Below, in pieces: positions 9,650 through 20,637 of a stretch of 64,000 nt of DNA. This DNA comes from Sporothrix humicola (taxonomy: Eukaryota; Ascomycota; Sordariomycetes; Ophiostomatales; Ophiostomataceae), in assembly GCA_021396245.1 (NCBI GenBank), contig WNYE01000012.1, forward strand, positions 62,001 through 126,000, given 5' to 3'. A program made the position numbers and the translations under genes. Every line of letters begins with the position of its first letter. Position 1 is the first letter of the stretch. The notes beneath the pieces are model-generated. The model was given only the letters and a program-made list of their open reading frames with translations, was not told the origin of the DNA and searched no databases.

Positions 9650-12600
9650 GATTGTGTGGTTTGGGAGATAGAGTGCGGTAGAAAGGAAAGAAGAAAATAA
9701 AAGGTAAACAAAAAGGACTTGAAATGTAAAGGAAGGAGAGAAGAGAAACCTCAATGGAGCATGACAATATTGGTGCCCGCCATGGAGCTTGCTTAGCTAT
9801 CACAAAGAGAGGGGAGAAAAGGTAAGGAAGAAGAAAGAAAGAAAAAAAAATAATGGAACACAATCGGCAAAAGCAGCAAATGACAACAATGGGGAACAAT
9901 GGAAAGAAAGTAAAAAGTAAAAGAGGGTCCAAAGGTCAAAGGACAAGGCAGCTTTTACGAAGCTTCTCTTTCCTTCTTCCTTACTTCCCTTCTTTCCTTC
10001 CCGGGCTTCTCGGTATACAAAAAGTGGTGCTCCTGTTGTTCCTGCCTGTTCCTGTGTCTTTGTGTCTGTCCCGTCCTGTCTAACAAATATTGGTGGCGCC
10101 TTCCTCTCGTCGTGCAATTGACGTATGCACGCCAGGAACTACACACGCGGGGCTTGCTGCGCGAGCGGTCGCTCTTGCGCCCTACAGCCCGTCAAACACC
10201 AGGAGGGGCAGGCACGTTGCTGACGCTATGGGCTGGGCTTAGCGGCCCTGGGGAACGCCTATTCCGGCGTTTCCGAGACAGCGAGCGGCGAACAGCGAGG
10301 AAACTATCCAGATAATAGGTAGACAAAAGAAAAAAAGAGAGCACTTGAGCTTTCGAAGCTCGGTGTCGGGTCGGTCTATAGTTTGTCGCCTTCAACTGCC
10401 AAGTCCACGTTGTAAGCCCGTCTCCTGACCTCGAAACGCGATATTGTGGCGCTACATCGCCATTTGCTCCGTCGCCCGTCCGCCTTCTTCCGTATATTGC
10501 CCACGGCTTCACCGAATATCGTGCAGTTGTTCATCTCAGATACCTCCAGGGTTCAAGGGGTTTCCGCTTCCTGGCCTCCGCCAGGCATCATTATATGCTA
10601 CCATCATGGCTCGTCTGTAAAATCGGTATAGTGAGCGCATCTCACAGAATAAGAGACGATTGGTAGAAAGGGGTGACATCGTTGAATATCACTTTACCTA
10701 AAATTGCAACATGATGTAGTCTTTGTATTTGGCATCGAGTCGGACAAGATAAGGCACGTCTTGGGTGGGAATGAAGTTGACTGTTCGAAGGCTTTCAAGT
10801 GTCTTCAGATTGTCAATCGCAAGATCTTCTGGCCGTCTTACATAATCCGTGTATTTAACAGGGCACTGTTCCAGTACCAGCAACCCAGAGCCAAGGATGC
10901 TCTCACGAGGCAAACAAAACGGAGGAAAACACTATTGAACTGCAGGGGTAGTATGCCCGACCGGGTCGAGGCCTTGATTTCTGTCGACAGCTGTCGTCGC
11001 TTCATGCATCAAGCTGGCCATTGGCTATTTGGCTTTTGCAGTTTGAGATTTGGTGTTACCATGTCACTTGTCAGCCGGCACGCTAGTAGGCAAGTACCTC
11101 TAGTATGGTGGCCGTCGCAAAAAGATACTTCAGGGTCATGCAGGAGCGACGGCAGCCAAACAAGTGCACAGCCGCCAACTCTCTCCCTCTTAAGGCCCAT
11201 GAAATGGTGACCAAATATCTGCAGAAACCGTGCAAACGTTGCCCGAAAACTGCACAACATAAATGCGCTTTCGCCTCGATTCTTGCTGTTTGTCGTTTGC
11301 TGTTCTCGCTGCTCACAGCCCAATAGAACAGATCGTGTGGGTCCACTTTCCTCTGTTCCCAGTTCTGCACCTCTGCCTGTCGGCTGGCAGCAGCTGACAA
11401 AGTGGAGCCCTCATCCTAATTTTCCTCCCTTCCCTCCTTCCCCAGCCACCTGTGTATTGCATGTACCGGTACTTGTACGGACTCTCCATATCAAGCGTTT
11501 GCTGCTGTGCCGCTAGCGTTTGTTAGAGCCTCCTAACGAGTCCTAAAACCCCTTTAGACTGTTGCGATCTCGTTTTCCCAGCTCTTCGTTACGCGGGGTT
11601 TGGTGCGCGTGATTGTCGCTCCCAGCACGCAAGAAACACAAGAACAGCCAGAAACAGGGCTGCCAGGGAAGCTTCCTTGCCTGCAGGAGAAGAAAGAGGA
11701 CCTGCAGATTCGAACGAATAGCGCCCCACAAAACAGGCCATTGTGGAGCCCACGGCTTGCGTCGCTGTGTCGTTCCGAAGGGGTGAAAGTGCTTGCACAA
11801 AAGGGGGCACCAAGTATCGGTACCTCCTGCCAAATAAGCAAATACGGGCGAGGCCTTCCTCTTTTGCCTTTCTTTTTCAGGCGGGCGAGGCCCTGGGGTT
11901 GTGGTTGCCTCGGCGGCTGTCCTGTCCCTGTGTAGAGCCCTGCGCCAGGCCTGGAACCTGGAACCAGCTGGCCTGCAGCGTCGCGCCTGCCGTGTCTTGC
12001 CCACCCCTGCAAAAATAGGGGAAAGGGAGGGAGGCGCGACCAACGAGCCAACCAAACAGAGCCAGGCCACAAACTTTTGCAGCCCAGCCTCTTAGTCACG
12101 GCGTAAAAAATAGAGGGAAAAAACACGAGCAACGTAGCGCACACAGCAACCACCTGCAGCCCAAAAGGAAGGAGAGACCCAAGAAACCCAGAAAGAACCC
12201 ACAACAGCACAGCCGCTAGCAGGAATTAGCAGGCACCACGCACACATGACAAGTTCTCCAAAATCCCTTCTTTCTCTCCTGGCCTTTCCCATTCAAACTT
12301 CCAATCGTCATCACACATTTCTCTATTTTTTGCTCAACGAAGCGCCTATTCGGACGCATCACCATCGTCGTCGCGGTTCGCCTCCCCTCTTCTCCATTAT
12401 CCTCTCGAGAGCATTGCCTCGCCGACCAGGCAATCTTTGCCGTGCTGTACCAGTTCTAGCTAGCTAACAACCGCCCGCGTTTTCAGCCGCTTTTCGATCG
12501 CGAAAATCCTCGAAAACCTCGTTTTTTCAACCATCCCTGAAAAAACGAGCATCCGCCCAACAACCATTATCCCACCGCCTCTCCATCAATCCATCTCTCG

Positions 12601-12726
12601 TCGTTGACTCCGTCTCTCGACTCTTCTCCCTCCTCCTTTCACATCGTGGATACTTTCATCCTCGGTGTCGATACCCCCCAACAACCCTCACATTTTTCTC
12701 AGATTCAGATTCCCTCTCCAGACACA
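9650..12726. other. Shared 5' region of the Ysc84-like gene and DEF1
   Basis: About 3.1 kb between divergent genes. The part next to the Ysc84-like gene is AG-rich on the plus strand, so that gene has a CT-rich leader; the last 480 bases before DEF1 are CT-rich. The DEF1 side holds an upstream ATG frame of 73 codons at 12246-12467. Overlapping minus-strand frames at 11543-12210 look like chance open frames. One coding-like fragment at 10698-10931 is listed separately. Confidence 0.6.
10698..10931 (-). pseudogene. Possible orphan exon or gene relic
   Basis: A minus-strand open stretch of 77 codons between TAG (10934-10932) and TAG (10700-10698). It has no ATG start, yet its translation has ordinary protein-like composition with alternating hydrophobic and charged residues (for example PVKYTDYVRRPEDLAI and DVPYLVRLDAKYKDYIM) and none of the Pro/Ser/Cys bias of the nearby chance frames. 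Possible splice acceptors (CTGCAG, AATAG) sit just upstream, but I found no partner exon. It could be the last exon of a decayed gene. I do not recognise the family. Confidence 0.25.
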
Positions 12727-15700
12727 ATGTCTTCCGAGGTACAGTCGCGACCGGCAGCCACACGCGGTGGCCGGGGCGCCACACGCGGTGGCAGAGGAGG
12801 CTTCGCTGGCCGTGGCAGCACGCGCCGGACGAACGGTGATGCAAAGATTGATGACAGCAGCCTAGAAGACGAGGGCGAGATCGGCCAGCTCAAGAAGCTC
12901 TACGGCTCCAAGACGACACTCATTCGCGAGATGTTCCCTGATTGGTCGGAGGTCGACGTTCTGTTTGCTCTTCGCGAGACCGACGGCGACGAGAACGAGA
13001 CAGTCACGCGCATTGCTGAAGGTAAGATTTTGTCTTTTTGTCGTCTCGGTCGATTTTTTTACAAGTTCGTGGTGGACACGTGCTTTTTTTTTCTTGCTTC
13101 CCTGGAGATGATAGCTTCGAAGCTTCACATCCCTTGTTTCATCCATCGAGCTTGCCATCATGAACCATGCCCGTCGCATCCATTGGTACCATTTCCATCA
13201 AATGGAATCAATTGCAATTGATCATTGAGTCTCGTGTACCCGGCAGTTCTTTTTGACGCATTTTTTCTCTTTTCTCCCGTTTTGTGTCACCAACTTTCTC
13301 AAGTCGGACCCACCGCTGACATCCACCACCAGGCACCATTTCGCAGTGGGACGAGGTTTCCAAGCCGAAGAAGGAACGCACGAAGCCAAAGGCTACAACC
13401 GCCGCAGACGCAGCTGCAACTCGGCAGCCCAGACGCGAAGGGGCAGGCCCCGACAAGACTCGCGGGCGTGCGAATGCCAGGGCTCCTGAACGCGGTGGAC
13501 GCAGTGCCCGTGGCCGCTCGGCTGCTGCACCTGTAAACGGCACTCGCGCCGACGCACCCCTTTCTGTCCCGACCGAGGAGTCGCAAGCGTGGGACGGCCA
13601 GAAGGCCGCCGACGAGTCGACTGCCGAACCCACTGCTGCCGCACCTGCGGCTTCTTCTGCTCCTACATCTGCTCCTACTCCTGCTGCTCCTGCCCCGAAG
13701 ACGTGGGCAAGCATGCTCCGCCAGACTGTCGTCGTCCATCCGCCCAAGGTCGTTGCAAAGCCCAAAGAGGCTGCTCCTGCTGCGCCAAAGGCACCCGCCG
13801 AAACTACCACCGATTCTCTCCCTACCTCCTCTACCGCCGCTCCCACAACCTCTACTACTACCACATCCTCCGCACCCACTGCCGACGCCGAGCCTGAGTC
13901 GGCAACAGATGACGCCGCCACGCCCGTCGTCAAGGAAGCGGCGGCGCCGGACGTCGCTGTTCCTGTCGTTGTCGTGCCCGAAGTCGCCATTGCCCCCTCC
14001 AAGGATGCTCTTACCGAAAGCAACCTCGAGCAGGTTACCGATGATTCCCACCCTCCCGAGACCGATACTCTCCACAGCGAGACCGCCGATTCCTGGGACC
14101 CCCGCGCTGCTGCCCTTGCCGGCACCAGCACCCCCATCTCCGCTTCCCAGCAGCACCACGCTGCCAAGACCGCTGCTGTCGGCAGTGGCTACGCTGCTAC
14201 CGCCAGTAAGGCTACCGACCGCGGCGCTGTCCGCACGCCCAGCTACTCCCGCCGCATCCTCGACCAGGAGGAGGCCGTCCGCATGCCTGTCAACCGCGAT
14301 GTTGACCGCACTGCTGTCCAGTTTGGCGCCCTGAACTTCAACGGCGCTGACAACGAGGACATTGACGGCGACCGCGAGGAGCCCGAGACCCGCACCCAGC
14401 CTCCCGAGGAATCCCCCGTCGCGCACCCCCGCGCTTCCCTCCCGCCTGTTGCGCCGCCCGCATCGTCTGTCCCCGATGCTTTCGCCGCCCAGAAGCAGGC
14501 TCCCGCCGCCGCCTCCAACGCTACCCCCACCGCCACCTCTACTCTCCCCTCTGCTCCGGCTGCCGCAACACCGGTCGCCCCGCCGACTGGCCCTGCTGCT
14601 CAGACTGCGGCCCAGAACACCCAGCAGCAGTACGGCCGCTTCGGCCAGCCTGCCCAGGAGTCTGCCTTTGGCCAGAAGCCGTACGACTCTTACGGCCAGC
14701 CTGCCGCCGCCCAGGCCAACGCCAACGCCAACTCCCAGTACGACAACTACCAGGGCATCCCGACTGCCGCCCACACCCAGGCCCAGCAGGCTCCCACCGC
14801 CTTCAGCTCGGCCGCCCCCGAGTACTCGCAGTACTTCACCTCCGATGCCCAGAACCGCATGCCCCAGGGCTACAACAACTACTACCAGGCTTACGGCCAG
14901 CAGGCCGGCCAGGGCCACCAGGACGGTGCGCACAGCCAGCGCTCGTACGGCACGTACGACTCGCTTAGCCAGTACCCTCAGAGCAGCGGTGCTTCCCGCT
15001 TCGGCAGCTCGGCCGCCGCTACTTCGACTGCCGCCACCGACGCCCAGAACAGCGGCACCTCGACCCCGAACCCTCCCGTTGCCGGCCAGGCCCAGAACCA
15101 GCAGCAGCAGGGCGCTGGTGCTCAGGGCCAGCACAGCCAGCTGCACAACAACCAGTACGGCTCGTACGCTCAGCAGCACCCTTACTTCAACAGCCCGTAC
15201 TATGCGCAGTACATGCAGTACGGCGGCTTTGGTAACCAGAACTATGGGCCCGGCTACGGCGGTAAGGGCGGCTACGGTAACACCCATCAGCCCTACAACC
15301 TCGGCCCCCAGTACGACCAGTCCAACCAGGGCGGTTTCGGCTCGTCTCTGCACCGCGGCGCCGGTGCCGATAACAGCGCTCTGGGCTCTGCTGGTCTCAG
15401 CGACTACGGCCGTCTTGGTGCTGGCCAGTCTGCTGGTTTCGGCGGTGCTGGCAATGACAGCTACGGCCGCGGCGGTGCCTCTGCGTACCAGTCGCAGGCT
15501 GCCGGCCAGGGCTACGGTGCCCAGCAGTCTCAGGTGGGCTCGCAGCAGACCGGCTCTGACGATCTGAAGCCCTACGGCGACGCCTCCAAGGCTGCCGGCG
15601 CTGGCCCCAACGCCCCCGGCCTGGCCCGTCCCGGCTCTGCCACCAACACCCCGGCCTCGCAGTCGCTGCCTCCCCCGCAGTCCAGCCAGCAGGGCGGTGT

Positions 15701-15947
15701 CGGCGGCTACGGCGGCTACCCCTCTCATCTGCAGCACGGCGGAGCTGCCGGCGGTCTGCACGGTAACAACCAGTCGGCCACTGGCGGTGCTGGCGGCTAC
15801 GGCGGCAACCAGAACCACGGCAACAACCCGTACGCTGGTGCCTACGGCGGCTACAACGCCCAGCACAGCGGCCACGGCGGCCAGGGCTTCGGCAGCAACC
15901 ACTATGGCAACCAGCAGCAGCGTGGCTGGGGCGGCAACTACCACTAG
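12727..15947 (+). CDS. DEF1: RNA polymerase II degradation factor Def1 (CUE domain, Gln-rich)
   Basis: Spliced model of 969 residues: exon 1 12727-13021, intron 13022-13332 (311 nt, GTAAGA, GCTGAC near the 3' end, CAG), exon 2 13333-15947. Def1 promotes ubiquitylation and removal of stalled RNA polymerase II; in yeast its CUE domain binds ubiquitin-like modules and its C-terminus is cleaved off so that the N-terminal part enters the nucleus. Visible: an RGG-like N-terminus (about 10-38); the CUE region (about 50-108) with EGEIGQLKKLYG, MFPDWSEVDVLFAL and TVTRIAEG; the conserved GTISQWDEV directly after the join; an Ala/Pro/Lys-rich middle; then from about residue 450 a Gln/Tyr/Gly/Asn-rich, prion-like tail with many QYG, YGG and GYG units. 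Start, CUE domain and tail order all fit fungal Def1. The intron is the longest in the window. Confidence 0.92.
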
Positions 15948-17009
15948 GATGGTATTTTGCGACAGCGGCGCCCTAATCTTCCCTTTAAGCTCTCTTCATG
16001 GGAATAATGGGTCGAACCCTGCTTAATCGTTGCCTTTGTTGCTGGCTGTATCTTGTTTAATCTCTAACTCTCTTTTTTTGTTTGAACTCGTTTCCTTATC
16101 TTTACTGTACTGTCGTTTCTACTATTTCCTATTTTTACCCTCTCACAAAACAAATGTTTTATTTATCCTGTTATCGTACGGTTACGGTGTGTTTTTCTCA
16201 AGGTACTCGGGTACTGGTCCTCTTTGTCTACTCCCATTTACTCCCCTTTTTTAATTGTCTGTGTACTTTATACAGATTGAGAGATGGAGAGTGGGAGAGA
16301 TAACAGAGAGAATACAGAAAAAATGCACTGGCAGAAAATTACTCTGTTATTTTGTTTGTTACCCAAAAAAATTGTCTTTTTGTGATTGTACGATTCAGTC
16401 TTCTGTCTTTCTTGATTTCTGTTGGTCTTTGTTGGAATGGTGAACCGGAACCACGGCAGGAGTGGTCTGTCCTTGTCTTTGCTACTTTGATTTTCCTAAC
16501 GTTGTCTTTATTTCTAATGGGCACCAAAAAAAATTGTGGGCTGCGGGTGGATTTTCTGTCTACTTTTATTTTCAGCAAAATAAATAAAAATGAAAAGGGG
16601 CTGTTGTGGGAAGAGGACAGACGACATAAAAACTGTTCCTATTCCTCTTCCACACCCTGGTTTTAACAGAAAGCACTTCTGTCCACCGTCTTTTTGTGAT
16701 ATGCATGAGAATATTTTACCTTGATATGTTTGTAAACAAATAACTAGACAAAAAACTACGTTTAAATTAAACAGTTGCAATCTGGTGATTGTTGTTTTTT
16801 TTTTTTTTTTTAAAAAAAAAATATCACTTCACAAACAGGATACCAAAATTTATTTTAATTATTTCAAAATTATGGATCATGAAAACAAGTCATATAAAAA
16901 AAAAACCTTCCAGTTTTTTCCCCATTTTGTTCCCGTGTTCCTGCCTACATGTGTGCTGTTCATTGGCGCCCCCCACCACGATCTGGTCCTCTCCTAGTCT
17001 TGGAAAAAG
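15948..17009. other. Intergenic, 3' of DEF1 to tRNA-His
   Basis: About 1.06 kb, increasingly AT-rich with homopolymer runs. It includes the T17-A10 tract at 16795-16821 listed separately. No gene is visible. Confidence 0.6.
16795..16821. repeat. T17-A10 tract (abutting inverted repeat)
   Basis: Seventeen T are followed directly by ten A, a 10-bp perfect palindrome with no spacer, in an AT-rich patch about 190 bases before the tRNA. It could exclude nucleosomes or simply be a slippage-prone tract. Confidence 0.8.
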
Positions 17010-17080
17010 GGGGCTATGGTTTAATGGTCAGAATACCTCGTTGTGGCCGAGGAGATCCGTGTTCGATTCACGGTAGCCCC
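17010..17080 (+). tRNA. tRNA-His (GTG anticodon)
   Basis: The cloverleaf folds by eye. The 7-bp acceptor stem pairs GGGGCTA (17010-17016) with TAGCCCC (17074-17080). The anticodon stem CCTCG/CGAGG encloses the loop TTGTGGC, with anticodon GTG at 17043-17045. The T stem CCGTG/CACGG encloses TTCGATT, which also contains the B box. There is no intron. A genomic G precedes the acceptor stem at 17009; mature tRNA-His carries an extra G at position -1, which eukaryotes normally add enzymatically. A T5 run at 17091-17095 is a suitable RNA polymerase III terminator. Confidence 0.95.
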
Positions 17081-17090
17081 AAGAACTTTC

Positions 17091-17095
17091 TTTTT
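17091..17095 (+). terminator. RNA polymerase III terminator of tRNA-His
   Basis: A run of five T, 10 bases after the tRNA end, on the coding strand. Confidence 0.7.
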
Positions 17096-20000
17096 GAAGA
17101 TAGAAAGTCCTCGATGAAGATTTCTTTTTGTCATTTTGTTGTGTTTTTGACCTATTTTGCTTCTCAACTTTTTGACATACTCTTGGCACGTTGTCTACCC
17201 TCACCCGTCGATAAATCTCCTTGGCTGCGGCTCACATCGGCGGCAATGAACCGAAAAGCCAAGAATTCTAGAAATATATTGGAGACAGGAGACGGTACGG
17301 TAGAGCTTTGAGAAAGGGAGAATAAAAACATCGAAGAAGAGAAACATGCAGACATCAAAAGTTTTTTCGACAAAAAAGACGAACTGGGCCTGGAAAGGGC
17401 ATCGAGTAAATGAGCATACGCGTCAAATCCCTTTCAATATCTGTCGTGCTTTTGATGTTGCCCTGTTCCATATTGACACTTCCCACGGGAGCTCTCTTTG
17501 ATATAAAATGCGGCGAAATGCAGGAAGCTGAAAGGCAAGACGTCATTTAAAATAAAGAAACACATGCAGTGAGATGGAAACGAAACGGGCATGGCCGTAG
17601 CCGCGACCATGAGGCCCAGCCCCTTCCTTTCGGACAGGATTATGTTTGACATCTGAAAGTACGAGAATAGAACACGGTTTTCTAAGCTATCTTGATGATT
17701 TTGTCTCATAACTAAAATGAGCGGCGTTGGTTGTAAGCTGTGATGGTTTCCAGTTTTGATTTTGTACTCGCATCATTCAACGTGTAAGCCCGCCAAACAC
17801 CTTATGTCCATAAGCATTTACAATAAACGGCCAAGAGCTGTGAACCAAGAGCCCGTTATTTTCATTCTTCTAGTTGGCATATCGTGGGTAAGGGATTAGG
17901 GGTAAGGGGAGCAAGAATGGGCGTTAATTGTGGCTTTCTTGGAAAGCTTTGACGGATCATGCATCGTGAAGACGGAATAACGACAAGAAATGGCGAATAC
18001 GGGGAAAAGAGTCATGATGGGGCGTTAAGCCAAGATGGAAAGTGGATCGTGATATGCGGCGAAGCCTCGTGTCGTGTTGTGAGAAGTGAATTCAAAGGAT
18101 GGAGGAATGCCAGTCCACGGCTTATAGAATATCAATAGATATCGTATAGTAATGTCTTCCTCGCGATAGATCGAACGAAAAAGAGGTGTGTGTGGAAATC
18201 CCGGGACAATCAGCCGCCAAGGCGTGTCGTTCTGCCGTACGGATGAAAAGGAAAAATCGACGGTCTAGATACAGAGGCAGATACAGAGGCAGATACAGAT
18301 ACAGATCGAACAGAGAGTAAAGCATAGAGACACGGTATATAGAGATAAATATAGGGTAATATCGGAGGTTGTATATAAAGGAGCCATGAAAGCGGAAAGA
18401 ATGGATAAGAAAAGGGGAGAAAAGAGCCGAGCGAGAGAAGAAAAAGCTTGTCTGCGTTTCTAGTTTTGTGAGTTGCTTGTATTTTCTGAGGGTCGCCCCA
18501 TCTTGTTTCGATTTACATTTATTCCATTCTTCCTTTTGTCTTGGCTTTTTCCATTACTACCCATTGGTCTCGGGACTTTTTTGTTCTCCTCCCCCATATA
18601 TCGTGTTGTTGCCTGGATAAATGAAATAGAGATATGGGAGGGCATGGACGAATGGGAAGGGAGGGGAAAATAGGAGAAAAAAAACAAGGGACGATCGCTC
18701 ACGCTCCGAGACGCCAAAAAGCTTGTCACTTGCTCTTCGATAGTGGCCTCCCCACACTTTGTCGAGTGTCTAATATTTGTCCTTGACTCGTGTTGAGCTT
18801 GCTATTTCAAGGAACTTTTACAGAGACGTGTAAGATGTCTGAATAATCATTCCCACAGCTAAAAATACTGTCTCATTCGTTGATTATGAATATTTTCATT
18901 CAATAACACCCTCTCTTCGGTATTCGTACTTGCTATTCCTAATTACAGCAGGAGCTCATTGTATCTCATCGTATTTCATCGTATTTTCCCTCCTCCTATC
19001 ATCCTTTATACGTCTCTTCCATCGCCTCGTCTAGACCTTCCATCTCTCAGTATTTTGTGCCGGGGAGTAGGCACAACCCGATATAGAAAGGGAACAAGGG
19101 AATGCCCATTAACTTATCCAGATTGGCAACACGTCAGCCTCGAGATCCCACGGCAAGATCTAGACGGTAGTGACTGAGTAAGACTGTGTAGATATTCTAT
19201 TGTTATTCTGTACAGGAATCGTACTGTGTTCTGCGCCTTATTTCATCTACCGGGCGGATCACGTCAGCCCCGCTGTTTACTTTTGATATCATTTTGGCGC
19301 CGTTTCCTTGCTTTTGGGATTTTCACTCCGCCCTCGTGAGTTTTGAATTTTATCTGTCTTCCATCGTATCTACTTACAACTCTTTCAACCAGCCTGCCAT
19401 GACAGCCGTTTCTTGCCACGCCTCGTAATACTATGCCGTGGTCTCTTGATCCTGGCCATTTGTGCTTTCTCTTACTGTCAGGCATGTTTTTATTCTGATA
19501 CAGCTGTCATTTTCACCCAACCCTCCGTTTCTTCCCCATTTTCATAAACCCTTGCACACATTCTCTTGATAAACCCATTTGATATCCCCCCGCCCGGTAT
19601 GCCGCGATGGGCCGTAGATTGATCTGGGGAAATGAAACCGTTGTATTAGCCCCATTTATTTTTCATGGCTTCTTCCAAGTTCCTTTCCAGGCCCTTTCCC
19701 ATGCCGAGACCTTTTTGGGGATATCTAACACGAGACTCACAAGACTGCCGTGGTGACTTACACAGATCTTTGTCAAACCGGCTGGATATGTCTGTCTTCC
19801 TTGATACTAGAGATCATGTTCCTTTCGTCTTGTGTATTCTTTCCCTTTTTGTCTGTAACAACTTATGAGCCGCACGAAGCTGTCGTCATCTCCAAAGTAA
19901 AAAGAATCAAAATCAAAACAAAGACACACGAGACTCATTAATCCTCCGTTCCAACTTGGGAACACTCCACGACACACGTGCCATTCTTCCCCATTCTCTA

Positions 20001-20637
20001 TCCGGTACTCCCCTTTCCCTTCCCTGTTCATAATTTCTTTCATCTTCATCGTGAAGTTTGGCCAAAGCTTCCCCAGATTTTCACATATAAAATGTTCTTT
20101 CTTTCCGGTCTTGGCATCGATTCAAGTCTTGGCATCAATATTGTCCTCATCTTCATCTCTCCCGTTTGTCTTTTATTCTTCCCATTCTCTGAATCTTTTG
20201 TCTCTTGTCTCCTCCCCTTATCTTCTCTTATATATCCCTTCGTCCATTCCCCCTACCCTCCTCGATCCCAACGAGGCGAAGCCAAGCACATCTTCTCGGC
20301 CCACGAACTCATCTTCCTCTTTCTCTGTGCCCCTTCTAAACATCCAAGTCAGCAAATATCTTGCTGTATTCTATCTCCCTATTTCTATTCTTATCATATC
20401 ATCGGTGTAGGATTGACGAGCGCTTATTTACTTTATATGTGCTTACCGCCTCTCAAATCCTCACACTCCTCCATTTCCAACTTCTTTTTATATCTCTCAA
20501 CGTCGTCTTCATTCTTTTATGTATAAAAGAGCATTCTCCTCTGACACCCTTTACCTGAACACGCTCTAGAGCATCAACTGATCTCCCTTTTGATTTCCTT
20601 CTTATTCATTCTTATTTGATTCCCCCCGGCCGCCAAA
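17096..20637. other. Long intergenic region upstream of the transporter gene
   Basis: About 3.5 kb with no supportable gene. It contains a telomere-like G-rich patch (17886-17909), a short tandem repeat (18267-18306), and, over the last 650 bases, a strongly CT-rich leader-like stretch with several short open frames. The size suggests complex regulation or a long leader for the transporter gene. Confidence 0.55.
18267..18306. repeat. Short tandem repeat (GATACAGAGGCA units)
   Basis: Two full 12-base units (GATACAGAGGCA) followed by two shortened GATACA units in an AG-rich setting. It is a small simple repeat without an obvious role. Confidence 0.7.

Noticed and set aside
11543..12210. Two long overlapping minus-strand frames upstream of DEF1 (175 and 218 codons)
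   Set aside because: Trp/Cys/Pro/Arg-biased translations in a CT/AG-skewed region, overlapping each other in different frames, without splice or family support.
13299..15944. An 881-codon open frame antisense to DEF1
   Set aside because: It is the shadow of the Gln/Ala/Gly-rich, GC-third-position DEF1 exon: it is made of Val/Ala/Gly/Leu runs, has no family match, and disappears where the codon bias ends.
16795..16821. T/A tract as a transposon end or retro-insertion tail
   Set aside because: No element body, no terminal repeats and no target-site duplication can be seen around it.
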